Source: Seminavis robusta
Lineage: Eukaryota; Bacillariophyta; Bacillariophyceae; Naviculales; Naviculaceae
Assembly: GCA_903772945.1 (NCBI GenBank)
Contig: CAICTM010000152.1
Coordinates: forward strand, 1 to 64,000
Length of the DNA stretch: 64,000 bases
Direction of reading: 5' to 3'
Shown here: in pieces, positions 1-11,532 of the stretch
How the letters are laid out: every line of letters begins with the position of its first letter
Numbering within the stretch: position 1 is the first letter of the stretch
The notes under the pieces: generated by a model
Told to the model about the DNA's origin: nothing
Seen by the model: only the letters and a program-made list of their open reading frames with translations
Database searches by the model: none
Translations under genes and position numbers: made by a program

Positions 1-2835
1 CTGCAGCCTGCACTGACCATCAAATGGGTCACAGCTAGAGACGTTCGATCCGCAGGTGATGTTGGTCATTGTGCATCCCAGCTGGCCACCAAGGCAGAAG
101 AAAGATCTCTTGATTCATTGATTGGTGCTAGCTTTGCAGTCCTTCATCTCTGGCGAAACCACACCTTTCACCACCTGGATGGCTGCGAAGGTTCGTAAAG
201 CCAAATCGGTGCTGACTGAGCCGTCAAATACTGGCAATGCCTGAAAACCAACCGTGCTGTTGGCATCCACCATGACTACACCGGAGTACACGTGGTCTCC
301 TTCAACCAGGTCGGCACCCGATCCGAAGTCAAGTAGCTCTGCCAGCGCACCTGTTGTATTCTCCCGGCTGTCCACGCTGATTTGGTAAAGCACAAAAGAG
401 GATACGGTCCTGAGAGTTGAGTTGGCCTCTCCTCTCAAATCAACAGTCACGACTACCACCGTCGGCGTTGCGGCTGGTATTTGGTTGGGGGCAAAACTCA
501 ATATCCCTCGCTGCTGGAATACACGTGCTTGAAAGTCCAGAGTTTCCAGAGCCGCGTCAATACCGAATAGGATCCTGTCCATCTGACAAGCATAGTTTCC
601 ATCGCAAAGACATTCCAGGCTGTCGTCTGCACCTGTAAAGTTAAACGATCCTGGAGGTTTATCGCAGTCCCCAAACGCTTCGTAGCCCGTTGCACTTTCG
701 TAAGCAAAGAGAGAGTCGCGATTGTCCCGTATACACCAGTGCTCCTGACCGTACATGTGGGCATCACTAGAGTACCCTCCTCCGATTGGCTGTGGTAGCT
801 GGTTACCAAAAGCATCCATCCATTCATTCGTAGCATCCCAATCGGGCTTCCCGAGAAGCCCAACCACAGTCGTGGTTTTCGGCGGTATTCGAACGCGAAA
901 CTTGAACCCACTGAAGTCGCCGTACTCAAGAAAAACTGCAGAGCCAGATTGCTTGTTGAAAATGCCAAAGCTGTTCGCATCAAGTTTCATCACTGTGGTG
1001 ACATTATTGTCGTAGCCACTGTCAGGGTCGACGGCGTCCCCGCTGACTAAAACTCTGACGTCGGTGCTTTGCTTGAAGTCCACAAATGAAATCTCAACAA
1101 CTCCACTGCCGGGACCAGGCAACACAGCCACACCCGTTACGACAGAGACACCAACACCAACCGGCTCCAGTCTTCCCTGTACTTCGAAGGCAGAGTCTAG
1201 AGATCTTGCATAGACATAGTCCCCAAAGCCTCCCACATAGTACGAGTAATCATCAAAGGTCGTGATGTGTGGACCCACGAAGGCTTCGTGACAAATCTTG
1301 TCCTGACAGGCGCACTCCGAGGCACAACAAAGATCGCCAGAACAGCATCCATCGACACGGCAGGATCCGTCAGGACACTGACCCTCACAGCAGCCTTCCC
1401 CGCAGCATTCGTCTACCGGAATGCAGGCTCCAATACAGCACTTCGTGCCAGATCAGCGCAACAGCTACCACACATCTCGCATCTGTTTTCGTCACAGCAT
1501 TTTTTGCAAGTGCCATCGAGGCAGCGACTTTCACGCAGCTCGGCAGCATTCCGTCGGGGATTGATACACAGCCCAGAATCGATCTGCCAAACAAAAAGAC
1601 AGCACACTGCTGATTATCACAGAACGTTCCACCGTGATAGACAAATAACCGACCCAACATGCTTTTGACCGTCGCTGCAGCAAACTCTCGTCGCCGGGTC
1701 AATACAGCCACACATCACAATGTGCTTCAATGGATCACATCCAATACGATTACCCTTGTTCTTGTTGACACAAGATCCATCGCCAATCGAATATCAACAA
1801 TATCGTCTTGCCAATGCATTCACCGAAACAACGCGTTCCGTGTCGGGGCAACAGGCCAGAGTACACTGAAACATTGTACACAGGTGATAGCCAATTTGCC
1901 TTTGCCTTGCGGAGACTGAGGAATATCATTGCCAACTCCTCCAGGATCAAGTCGTGTTTCAGATTGTTTTTTGGCATAAGTTGCGTACGGTGGCTAGTAT
2001 CTGCTGGAGCTGGTCGCCTCTGAGAAACTCCAGCTTTGATATCAGTTGGCATTTTGCATTCCAGGATCCAGAGAGGCTTGATAGTTGGGGCCTGTCGCAG
2101 ATTCCAAGAGCTCCTCAACTCATCAGACGTTATGGTGTTGAGAAATACTGCTGTTGTCCCTTTTTGTGCCTCGGATGAAGTATCCCACGTTGGGCTTCAC
2201 CACAACCTCCAACTGTTCCAGATAGGCTGTAATGGTTGGTTCAAAACCAACAAAGGCATCCAGATAGCTGGGAATAGCTTCTTCTTCTTCCATCACATGG
2301 AATCATGTGAGCTGTTGCTGCTGTTCGCTCCAAAACTTGGCGACGATATTGGACTGTGTGGTTGGACGTCAGATGGTGGATGCTGGATCGGCGAAATCCA
2401 CCGACAAATCCCACCTCACGGCTCCATTTACTACTTTGATCGTTTGGCCCGTTATGGACATGTTGAAACTGGGCATGGATTGCATCATCGTCTTGAAGGT
2501 TGCATCCATTGTCAGCCGAAAGCTCCGGTGAATGCCCATGACTTGAAATGCCACTGACGTCTCCTCTAGTTCGAGATCCCGTTCCACTTGCAACAGTCCA
2601 ATCAGTCCGTCGTGCTCTGCCGTGACGTTCATTTTATAGGTGTGCACGGAAAAATTGTAGTCGAGGTCCAATCCGACTTGTAGGAGATGGATCTCTCTCT
2701 TTCCCCCACTTGTACCGTGTGTTGCTGTCATTGACGAGGACAGCAGTTTCCGCACGAAGGTAAGCAAATCTGTTTCGACTGTGGATTCTTCGCGAGGGTT
2801 TCGATGGGATGCTCACATTTAGTTTGGCCGTAGGA
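1..2835 (-). pseudogene. Decayed cysteine-rich VWD-type secreted protein gene, runs off left edge
   Basis: Reading the minus strand from about 2835 down to 1, coding-like segments follow one another but change frame. The best preserved part (1278 to 115) begins with the von Willebrand factor type D hallmark GPHITTFDD, has the typical LLGKPDWDATNEW segment, and is preceded by a cysteine-rich stretch (about 1290-1430, CCGEGCCEGQCPDGSC). Upstream are a second cysteine-rich stretch in another frame (about 1440-1600) and hydrophilic segments near 2020-2340 and 2369-2767. Lesions seen: an in-frame TGA at 115-117, after which a five-cysteine coding-like frame continues to base 1; a frame change near 1430-1460; and another at the T run near 2160. 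VWD domains are extracellular adhesion or matrix modules. Unmodelled introns could explain one break but hardly all three, so I favour a decaying gene. Confidence 0.55.
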
Positions 2836-2839
2836 ATTG

Positions 2840-3226
2840 ATGTGGCAAGCCTTCCGCAAAGCTTACCCCAACAGGCCCTTCTGCCTCTTGGTTCCTAATC
2901 GAGAAATTTATGGTACGGTAGACTTGCCCGGCACCTTTGCCCAAGACAACCGAACCACCTTTCACTACAATGTGATTCGTGACGATGGAGACTCCGCCTT
3001 GGCTCAAGATTGGGCATCCTTTTGTGGCCTCAATGAGTACACTGCCGGGAATGTGGATCGGGTTGCTCTCTTTATTGACAGCACTGGGAGTTTGAAAGAA
3101 AGCCAAGTATCTGCTTCACGGGATAAGTTCATTGCTCAACTGAATGTGTCGGGTATACAAGTGAGCAGAGTGTACAACAAGCAGGAAAACTGGATCCGTC
3201 CTTTTATGCAATCGTTCGTGCCTTGA
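2840..3226 (+). pseudogene. VWA-like domain fragment
   Basis: A 128-codon open frame with no plausible 5' exon. Its second half, VDRVALFIDSTGSL followed by a helix-like stretch and KQENWIRPFMQSF, resembles the VWA-like surface proteins that diatoms carry in many copies, where the first strand ends in the metal-site motif DxSxS (here DSTGS). The first half (RPFCLLVPNREIYGTV) matches the segment that usually precedes it. There is no signal peptide and no downstream domain, so it is probably a fragment. It lies head-to-head with the decayed VWD gene on the other strand, only a few bases apart. Confidence 0.4.
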
Positions 3227-5371
3227 AAGGATCAATAACTGAGTCAGCATACCCCAATGTATGCAATTCATGTTGATAGATCATGACCGAAAGATGTCAT
3301 TCGGAGTCGGGCCCTTCACCAATAATATATGGTATTAATAGCTACATAGAGCTTATAGATGAATGTATAAGTACAACTCTTCGGTTCAGGTGCATGACTT
3401 CAACGGGTCTTGGCAAAACCCAATTGGCGGTGGTTGCAGCATAATCACTGCCGTAGCATGTTTGGGCTTTTGGTCAAGTTGGAGATGAACATGGTGTTTT
3501 GGTGGTAGCCTCATGCCCGAGGCGCCACCCTTTTTTTAAAATGATCAAACCACACATTCTTCGCTCCATAGAGACATGTGGGTAGAGAAAATGGTGGTGG
3601 TAGAGACAATGGTGTCGGCAGTGGAGAGCAGGGAGGCCTCAAGAGGATTGGTGTGATGGCAACAGTTCGACAGACCAGCAAATGACAGTGCTCAAGATAC
3701 AACCAATCCGACAAATTACTCCCAGAAGGAGATGGTTCGGCAATGGTCTGCATGTCATCGCCTCTCTACTGTCTCCCACTCTAACAGAGGGTGGTTCGGT
3801 GCACCTCTACTCTATTCTAGCAACAGCTTGCTTGAAGGGCGCAAAGCTTTCATCATGGTGGTGACTGTATGACAAATGTGTGTTTGCAGTTGCTTGGCGT
3901 TCGCATGCTTTCACTTTTGGATCCGTGCCGTTTCACTGACGTCATTCACGAGGTATCTTTGAGTCGAGTCTCTGTAGGACATCATCTAATGATGGCCTCT
4001 TGATTCGCGACAATACATGTACAGTAAGAGCTTGATGCGAAACAAACTGACGCCACCACACAAACTGACTCATCAACTCATCTGTTGTTGTCGACAACAC
4101 AAACAACGACCATCGTTGTTATCATCATTGTTGTCGACAGTCCACAACCACTCATCTCTTGACGAACGGCCGTGGTCGTCATCAACCACTCCACAGCGCC
4201 ATCGTCACCAACCAACAACAACAACAACAAGAAGACTTTGCTCCCACAATCGTCTTTAGAGAGACAAGAAGCCAAGAGGACAGAATTGGAGGCATGGGAA
4301 GCAGCAGCAACCTAGGCATTAGTATCCGATCTCTTGATTGGCTCTGACAACATCACAATGATGATGTTGTCAGTAATTCATTCATCCAACACAAACAAAC
4401 TTACATACATGGCTCGATAGCCAAGCAGTCGACAACCACTCAGCTCGCGAGCAGCGCCGCTGTCGTCGGCAGCACCCTTGTCGTCAGCAACCACTCGACT
4501 GCTGCGCAACGGCATCAACAAGACTTCTACTGCTTCCACAATGTCTCGATTCGACCATGGCAATATTCGATTTCCTGATTGGCTCTATCAAGATGTGATT
4601 ACTTGGATTCGAAGGTGTATCATCATCATCTTGAGAGATGGTTTCATCACACTGTAAGTTCCCCATGTTGCCTGCTGTGGTATTCCAGCATCAAAAGATT
4701 CTTATCTTTTTCTTACCTTCAGGTTTGGAGTGTAGGCCTGCTACCGGTACCAAGACACAGGTTCGGCAAAGAAGTCACCTCGCTCCTGCAACAAACTCAC
4801 TCTGAACTCCACTTCATCACCTGACAAGGAGGTAGACACATGTGCTTTGTTTTCGTACTGGTACGAATCGAAAAAGAGGCAACAGTCTACAGTGTTAGCT
4901 CTTGAGTGGTCCTACTACAAGAAGCCACCTCATCACGGTCTGAGCAACAACTGTCTGAGCAACAACTGTCGTCCTTTCGATTGCCGTCGCGCATCCTTCA
5001 ACCGGTACTGATCTTCTTTTTTGGCAAATGGGCAGGTCGAGACTGTCTCCTGTCTCCTGTGTTGGGGATTTACTGATTGGTATTGAAGGTATTGAACAGA
5101 ACCTGTGGTTTGAACTTTGAACATCAGCTTACGGTGGGGCACCCTCAGGCAGCAGGTCATCATTTTTGTCTTTCAACAATGCAAACACTGAAGCGATCAG
5201 ATGACACCCTACCACTACCACCAAGCCGACAACAACTACAGCCACCGCCCTACTGCTACTAACTGCGTCGGCAGAAGAGGTCAACATCGATCCGTCTGCT
5301 TGGGCTTTATGGTATCCAATGGGGGTGGCCGCATAAGGAAAATGAACAAGCATTGACACTATATCAAAGCT
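3227..5371. other. Intergenic, no intact gene
   Basis: Apart from the PLGG1-like fragment at 3815-3985 I see no gene. The stretch 4070-4260 is rich in AAC/CAT microsatellite-like runs, which create short artefactual open frames. Frames from 4378 to 5260 show no recognisable domain. Confidence 0.5.
3815..3985 (-). pseudogene. Inverted copy of the PLGG1 promoter and first codons
   Basis: Read on the minus strand, this segment nearly matches 45040-45220: CTCAAAGATACCTCGTGAATG, then the CRE palindrome TGACGTCA (3937-3944), an AAGCATGCGAACGCCAAGCA block, then CACCACCATGATGAAAGCTT. The copy starts ATG ATG AAA GCT (ATG at 3856) and encodes MMKALRPSSKLLLE before a TAG, whereas the intact gene continues. 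The match ends about 14 codons in. This is therefore a duplicated, inverted 5' end without the rest of the gene. Confidence 0.75.
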
Positions 5372-5672
5372 GGCCATTGAGCAAGCTCTTCGTGGACTGC
5401 TTTGAATGCACCAGCATTGTCTTTGTGGAATGTCGCTGCTGTCGTACGAAGTCAAGTCCTGTGATCCACAGGAGGATGTGTGAGGTCTACTCAAATGAAC
5501 CATACCGTAGGCTACATGTCATGGAGCTGTAGAGCTAAAATAATGAAGAAGCAACATGTCCATGAACTCTGCGAAGATGGGGCTACCTACTAGCTAGAGG
5601 AGAAGGATGACTAGATAACAAGCACCAGTTCTTAGGGTTTCCATTTATCTGTTCTTATTCATTTATTTCTAC
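5372..5672 (+). pseudogene. Copy of the 3' end of the LRR gene at 20-23 kb
   Basis: From CCATTGAGCAAGCTCT onward this stretch aligns with 23325-23612, covering the last codons (cysteine-rich tail), the 3' UTR (GTCATGG...GTAGAGCTAAA) and the downstream TTTCCATTTATCTGTTCTTA. Base changes and small indels break the reading frame, for example a one-base loss in the Cys-Cys-Asp-Pro-Gln-Glu-Asp region. No LRR codons precede it, so only the gene's tail was copied. Confidence 0.75.
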
Positions 5673-5759
5673 GATACCCATTTCCCTCCCATGCCCTCAG
5701 TTTGTTTATTCGGTTTGGTTGCGTCCTGTTCTGTAGGAAGGGAGTGCAGCACTGGGGAA

Positions 5760-8623
5760 CTACTCCTGAGGATTCTTATTCTTCTTGTCCAGATTCTTTT
5801 TGGAAAGGCGGCGGGAGCGGAGAGTGGACAGTGGCAAACAACCTGCATCTTCCGGTTCTGGGTCCATGAGCTCATCATCAGACTCATTGTTGGGCTCATC
5901 CTTGCGAAGCATTATGTCTTGGAGCAACCATTGCAACGTCAAACTTTTTGGACTCTTCTTTGTCTCAACGTCGCCCTTTTCAAAGTAGCCAGAACCAGTC
6001 GGACCGTCCTCCTTGTTGATCTTGTTGAGCACGCAGACTCTCCATCCTCTAGGGGATTTTTCGAGTACCAAGCCATACTTGCCTTTGAAGTCCTGTGAGG
6101 TGATCATGACAATGGCACCTACACCAATTTTCTGGTGGCGTGGCTGCAGCACAAAGTCGCCCGGAGGAGGAGGGCGCTCCAAGGGGTCATCCTTGGCGTG
6201 GCTCACAACTTCTTCCTCCTCAACTTCTTCCTCCTCGTCCTTTCCAGGAACCGCCACAAAATCATCAAGCTCTGACACCATCGCGGTGAAGTCGATAGCA
6301 TCGCCAGTGTGAGTCCCACTCATCAACTTGCTCACAACACCAGGTTCCGGCAATTCCAGCAAGGGCCCCTTGTCTTGGACTTTCATCGTTTCCTCCGGGG
6401 CAGCCAGAGGATCCTTCATGGGCTGACTTGGGGAGGCGAACAAGCCTCCAGTCTCTGGGACCAACAATGTATTGCCACGGTGGTCCCCTAGTTGACGAGT
6501 AAAGGGAGAAATGTGTCAGTCAATAGAACAAACAAAGCAACAACACATCCACAATCAAAGCTGGCATGGCTTACCCTTTTTCTTTTCCTCAATTGCAGGA
6601 GTCCCACTCGAAGCCACTTTGGGTGGCAAGCCCACATCCGAATCGCGATGGCCACCTAGATAATAAAAGATGATCAAAGAACATGTCAGTAATCAAACAA
6701 GACCAAGCCAACTACACACAACCAGAGGTGACATTTGTTACCTGATGCAAGAATGTCCACTTTTGGTGGAGAGCCCACAATGGAGCTCAGCTCCGAGGCG
6801 CCAGATGTGCGACGGGCACCTAGTTGCATCAAAAAGAAAGCACAAAAAAAGAAGTTTGTCAGCCAACGAAACAAGTCAATCCATGTGAAAGGAACCAATC
6901 CTTCTTACCAGTGGGGCTGGTGATATCCGATGCAGCATCCGAAGTTCGGACCTTTCCCTTCCCAATCAAGGGAGACCCATCGACTGTGGTTGAGGGGAGA
7001 AAACAAATGACAAGGTCAGACAAACATCAAAGGCCATAGTAGGAAGAAGAAGACATGCATTTGAAACGTACATTCGATGGCAGCGGAAGGAGGCGATCCC
7101 TTCTTCTTGCCCGACCACAAGCTGCCAAAGAACCCAGCAATGCGGCCGCCAGCAGGCGTCTTCGCCTTGCTCTTTGCTGGGGAGGCAATTGGAGAACCGG
7201 CCGCAGATCCTTCCGACGATTCGTCTTCCTTGGGAGTACGCAAAAAAACGGTCTCAGCTGCACTGTGGAAGGATCCACTGCTGCCAGAACCACCAGAAGG
7301 TGATTCCGTCGAGCCCGACAAGACCGGCACAACATCTGGGACCTCCTTGGCCGATGGCGTGGTCGCCTCGCTGAACTCCCCGTCGTTCTCCGTGACCGTC
7401 TTGGGGGTGTTGGGGACCTTTGGGGTGTTGGGGACAGCCATTGCTGGTGTGGCGCTTGCCGCCTTCTTGGGGGTACCAGCTACCTTGGTGTCCTCCTCGA
7501 ACTGTACCACCGGGCGGCGGCCAGTGTTCTCCTTCTGAGCCTCGTTCTCCTTCTGAGCCTCGAGGAAATCGCCTTCAAGATTACGACGGTTGGTCTTGGC
7601 CGCATGCAAGATGTTCTCTGCCACCTGACGAGGTCGTTCCGCCTTCTTGCCAGTAGTGTTGACTGCGATCTGCTCTAATTCCTTGAGCGTTTTGGCATTG
7701 TTGGCATCCAGTTTGGCTTCCAGTCTTTCATTGAAGGCGAGCTGTTTTTCCATGAAGGCATTGGCCGAACTGCTGTCGATTCCTGCTCCTGATCCAGACG
7801 CCGCCGGGGCAGCATTGTGGTTGATTGTATCATTATGGATGGTGAGATTCAAGTTTGTCAGGGCTGAAAGCCCTGCAAAGGTCCCGGGCCCCAATGTTGC
7901 TGGTTGGTGAGCAACCAAGGAGCCTCCATATGCTGCTGCCGGTGGTTGTTGGTGAGGGACCAATGAGCCCCCATGTTGTGAGGCTGGTACGAGCGCCAAA
8001 GCTGGGAGTGGCGCATTTTCGCCAGGATCCCCACGAAGGAAGGGAATTTTATTCAGCAGCTTCCGGTTGAAATAGAAGTTCGAGCCAACAAAATTCATCA
8101 ACTCATCTCGGGTCCCGAAGCCGCAGACTTCTTGGATTTCCACAACCATATGGTACAAATCCGCCAATGGCTTGGGAATTGGCCAGGATTTGGGAACACC
8201 TCCGTTCCGTGGCTTCTCTTGCGCATAGAACAAATCACATCGGCACTGATCGACCACATCTTGGAGTTGTTGGCGATCAGGGTTGTCCGCATGGTCCTCC
8301 AATGCCGCTAGCAACTGTTGATCGAATTTGCTCTGATCATTAGGGGTCATCTTCATGTGTCGCTGCTTGACCGACCGGTAGCTTTTCAGACCATATTCAG
8401 GGAGGACGCTCCCATTGAAGTCTTTTGACGAGAAATCTTGGTCAAGGCACAGGACAATGTAGTCGTAGGCAGCATCATTGGTGAACTTGACGGCGTCCAG
8501 TGGAATGCAGCTGATGATGTAGTTGTTGACTATCTCTTTTGTGTTGAAGGGACGGTCGCCAACCTTTGTGGTGTCCATGTCTTCCTCCTCTGTCTCCATT
8601 TCGTCAACTTCCTCAAAGTCCAT
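5760..8623 (-). CDS. KOW-like protein with serially duplicated exons, 837 aa, five exons
   Basis: Exons on the minus strand: 8623-7072, 6983-6909, 6819-6742, 6655-6575 and 6487-5760, with GT-AG introns of 86-89 bp. ATG at 8623 is the first ATG of the frame. Exon 1 encodes a conserved-looking but unrecognised N-terminal region (about residues 20-205), then a Pro/Gln/Gly linker with a YGGSLVAHQ motif, a segment LTNLNLTIHND shared with other genes in this window, a coiled coil (about 290-340) and Ser/Thr-Pro-rich disorder. Exons 2-4 (75, 78, 81 nt) are all phase 1 at both ends and encode similar peptides (GSPPKV, LPPKV), which suggests tandem exon duplication. Exon 5 carries acidic runs and a KOW-like module at about residues 718-752 (VGAIVMITSQDFKGKYGLVL). 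KOW modules bind RNA or ribosomal/transcription partners; a nuclear role is only inferred. The basic C-terminus (KKNLDKKNKN) would fit. Confidence 0.72.
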
Positions 8624-9201
8624 TGTCACAAAGACGCAAAGGCAAAGCTAGCTAGCAAGCAAATAAATGCTGGCAATGATGATGGCAATGATGATGGCAA
8701 TGATGATGGCAATGCTCTGGCTTTGGCAGCTCGCTTTGGCGGTCGTTGACTTTCTTTGGGATTCGATTTCTTGGAAGGAAGTTTTCAGCTCAACACAAAA
8801 GAAAAGAATTCTCCAGCCAATCAAATCCAAAGAGAGAATCAGAGTTCCCATACAAAGAAAAGAACTGCGTCACAGTTTCCAAAAGGAGCCGTTAACGGTT
8901 AGCCGCAGCAAGACTAAAACATCCAATCCGTGGTAATGTAAAAGGATACTCATTCAGCTATGCCGGTTTAACGGTGACATGAGACGGTCATCTCAAGTTT
9001 CAACTTCCTTGGGATTTCTTGTGTGAGAAAGGTCCGACCATCACCATGGCCTTCAATCTGTAGCGTTTCCTTAAAAGGCCAGAGACAACTACTAGTATCT
9101 GTATTGAACAGTTCGGTATTGCAAGCACCACCAATCTAGCTAGCTAGCACAATAGACAAGGGGCTGCCGAGAAAGAGGGGGAGAAAGGAGACATCAATAA
9201 G
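8624..9201. other. Shared divergent promoter region
   Basis: The 578 bp between the starts of the KOW-like gene (leftward) and the LRR gene (rightward) must contain both promoters. I see a GCAATGATGATG minisatellite, CTAGCTAGC runs and no convincing TATA box. Confidence 0.5.
8673..8714. repeat. 12-bp minisatellite, about 3.5 units
   Basis: The unit GCAATGATGATG is repeated head to tail, about 50 bp upstream of the KOW-like start codon. Confidence 0.85.
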
Positions 9202-10818
9202 ATGAGCCAAATGCTTGTCCATGATGGACCGCCTCCCGTGAGAAATGGATACGTGGCTTGCCGATCAGCTCCTTCTGGTGGTAGAGATGTCCACTCCTTG
9301 CGAGCATCTTCCTTGAAGCTGAATCGGCAAACTCCACCAACACAGCAGCAGCAAATTCAGAACCACCATCAGCCAGTAAAACTAAAGTCGGTTCGCTCGT
9401 ACCACCAAATGGAAGTCACAACAAAAACAACCACTTCACCTGGTCATGGCTCATCTACTGGAGCAAGACGGCGCTCTAGTTTGCTTCGAAGAAGTCGCAG
9501 TTATGGCGCCTCTTCCTTCAACAAGACATTGGGGCCATCTTCCTCTTCAGCAGAGTCTCCACCCTCTGCTACAAACTCCACTTTTGCAAAGACATCCGAC
9601 AAGGAAAAAGAAAAAGCGTCTCCCGTTCCACATCACAGTTGGAGACGTGCCCTCCCACCTCTCAACAATAATAATAGCAGCCTATCCAAGATTCCCTCCT
9701 CCTCTCCTGTCTTGACTCACAATACCAAGAGAGCTTCCCTTCCGACAATAACCAATCACAACAGTCACAATCACAACAGCATGAAAGAAAAGAAACCAAC
9801 AATGCACTCGTCCTCGGATCATGGCCACAACTTGACACTATCCTACAATCAGCACTGGGCACAACACTATTGCACCCAAAAATACACTTCTTCGTCCATT
9901 CACAAGAGACGAGTTTTGTACCGCCTTTTAGGTGTCTGCATACTCTTGGGCATTGCGGGCTTTGCAGTCTCGATTGTACTGTCCAGGGATCATACCGACA
10001 CCACAACAACCATTTTGGCAAACGATCCCAGCACTACCGAGCAACCACCAGAGGACGCTTCATCCGTCAAACGACCCACATCCAAAGCCAACTCTCGTCT
10101 CCGCAATTCCCAATCCCAACTCAAACGATCCTTTACCAGCCTCTTGCTCGCTAAATCCATCACCACCACCGATCGATTACAGGATCCATTTAGTCCAGCA
10201 TCGGCCGCCTTGGATTGGCTCATTGATGTTTCGACGCATACTTGGCAACAATCCGATCAGGACATTATTTCACGCTTTTCCTTGGCGTGTCTCTTTTTTG
10301 CCACCCATACCACCGGAAGTCTCTGGAAAGTGGAGACCCATTGGATGACATCCATGAATGATGGTGGGGTTCATGTCTGCGATTGGTACGGGGTCGCTTG
10401 TGCGCATTACCAAGTCGGACCGCAGCAAGTGGAAGAAGTCGTGACTCAGGTCAATTTGACCAAAAATCAACTGCAGGGAACCATCCCGGAAGAATTTTGG
10501 AATGGATTGGCCCGTGATTTGGTCCTGATTGATTTGAGTGACAATCAACTCTGGGGGACATTACCTGACGGGGATCATTGGTGGAGTCGAGGCATGTTTC
10601 CCAATTTGCAGACACTGTACCTCCACAACAATGCAATGACGGGGACGATTCCCTTCAATTTGCAATCGACCAAGACAATATTACAAAAGACCAATCTCAA
10701 GCACGCGTCGTTGAAACACAATCATTTTCAAGAATTGCCTGGAAGATCGGAGGAAGCCGTTCAACAACGAACAAGACAACGACGAACCAAACGACGACAA
10801 GACGACGGGGATCCATGA
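9202..10818 (+). CDS. LRR membrane protein, no kinase, apparently truncated C-terminus
   Basis: 538 codons from ATG 9202. Residues 1-235 are Ser/Gln/His-rich and probably cytoplasmic or disordered. One membrane helix lies at about 238-261 (VLYRLLGVCILLGIAGFAVS). The outer part contains the conserved pre-LRR segment SPASAALDWLID, a Trp-rich capping region (CDWYGVACAHY) and about three LRRs (NQLQGTIPEEF, LIDLSDNQLWGTLP, LYLHNNAMTGTIP). The LRR array then stops at KHNHFQ and is replaced by a low-complexity Arg/Gln/Asp tail, without the cysteine-rich cap seen in its paralogue at 20-23 kb. A frameshift near 10725-10760 is likely, because an acidic frame and other frames open there. Diatom LRR proteins of this type are thought to be surface receptors or adhesion proteins; ligand unknown. 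Confidence 0.65.
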   Translation: MSQMLVHDGPPPVRNGYVACRSAPSGGRDVHSLRASSLKLNRQTPPTQQQQIQNHHQPVKLKSVRSYHQMEVTTKTTTSPGHGSSTGARRRSSLLRRSRSYGASSFNKTLGPSSSSAESPPSATNSTFAKTSDKEKEKASPVPHHSWRRALPPLNNNNSSLSKIPSSSPVLTHNTKRASLPTITNHNSHNHNSMKEKKPTMHSSSDHGHNLTLSYNQHWAQHYCTQKYTSSSIHKRRVLYRLLGVCILLGIAGFAVSIVLSRDHTDTTTTILANDPSTTEQPPEDASSVKRPTSKANSRLRNSQSQLKRSFTSLLLAKSITTTDRLQDPFSPASAALDWLIDVSTHTWQQSDQDIISRFSLACLFFATHTTGSLWKVETHWMTSMNDGGVHVCDWYGVACAHYQVGPQQVEEVVTQVNLTKNQLQGTIPEEFWNGLARDLVLIDLSDNQLWGTLPDGDHWWSRGMFPNLQTLYLHNNAMTGTIPFNLQSTKTILQKTNLKHASLKHNHFQELPGRSEEAVQQRTRQRRTKRRQDDGDP

Positions 10819-11532
10819 GCAATACTAGTACGCAACCACGAGAGCAGCGAGGGTTGATTGGAATTCCATCAAAAGAGGACATTCCCCGGAACAACAAATG
10901 GAAACGATTGATTCGCCATTTCCATATTGGCCCTGTGGACGGCCCAAGCGCGAAACTTTTGCAAATTGCCGGCGTCCTGATGCCCATCCCATACATGTAC
11001 ATTCCATTGTTCCCAAGGATGGCCTTGCCAAAGCAAAAGGAATCCATTCACGCGAGAGCACCTCCAGTGGAACTTTCTTGTTCGGACAATCTGTCTGGAA
11101 CCCGACAAATGCAAACGTTCTTCGTATCGACGATCCAACCAGAGTCTTGCGAGATTCTCGCGCGCTACCGAAGTGATGAAATTAATACTCAATGAATCTT
11201 TGGGGGGACAAGCACACTCGTCCGATAATTGACAAGGCACGAGGCAAGAAAAAACTGAATCGAACCCACCGAGGGATACAACCGCTCAAACTCGTCGTTG
11301 ATCGGGAAATCCTCTGGTCCACGAAGCAGGTCGGTGGCAACATATTCCTGGATGCATCTCAATCCCCACACACCACACGTTTAGATGCGACTGTCGGCTA
11401 TCGATTGGTCACGCGGGCACGGAACTGATTCCCGACCAGCCACAATACTCTACGGGTCAGCTGGCTTCCGGTCATCATTTGACACCAGAATCTACTTTGT
11501 AGTCTACGACGCCACACCTTAGTCAATGCTAG
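10819..11532 (+). other. Overlapping open frames downstream of the LRR gene, gene status unclear
   Basis: Two plus-strand frames stay open here: one from 10578 to 11195, and another from about 10830 to 11176 that resumes after several stops from 11192 to 11428. Neither shows a domain I recognise, and neither resembles an LRR. The base composition looks more coding-like than the intergenic DNA further on, so this may be the remnant of the LRR gene's lost 3' part or of a separate gene. Confidence 0.3.
11189..11254. repeat. Dispersed repeat, copy 1
   Basis: The sequence around GGGGGGACAAGCACACTCGT and the following CCGATAATTGACAAGGCACG recurs almost unchanged at 13966-14034. It ends within the open frame starting at 11192, so part of that frame is repeat. 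Confidence 0.75.
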
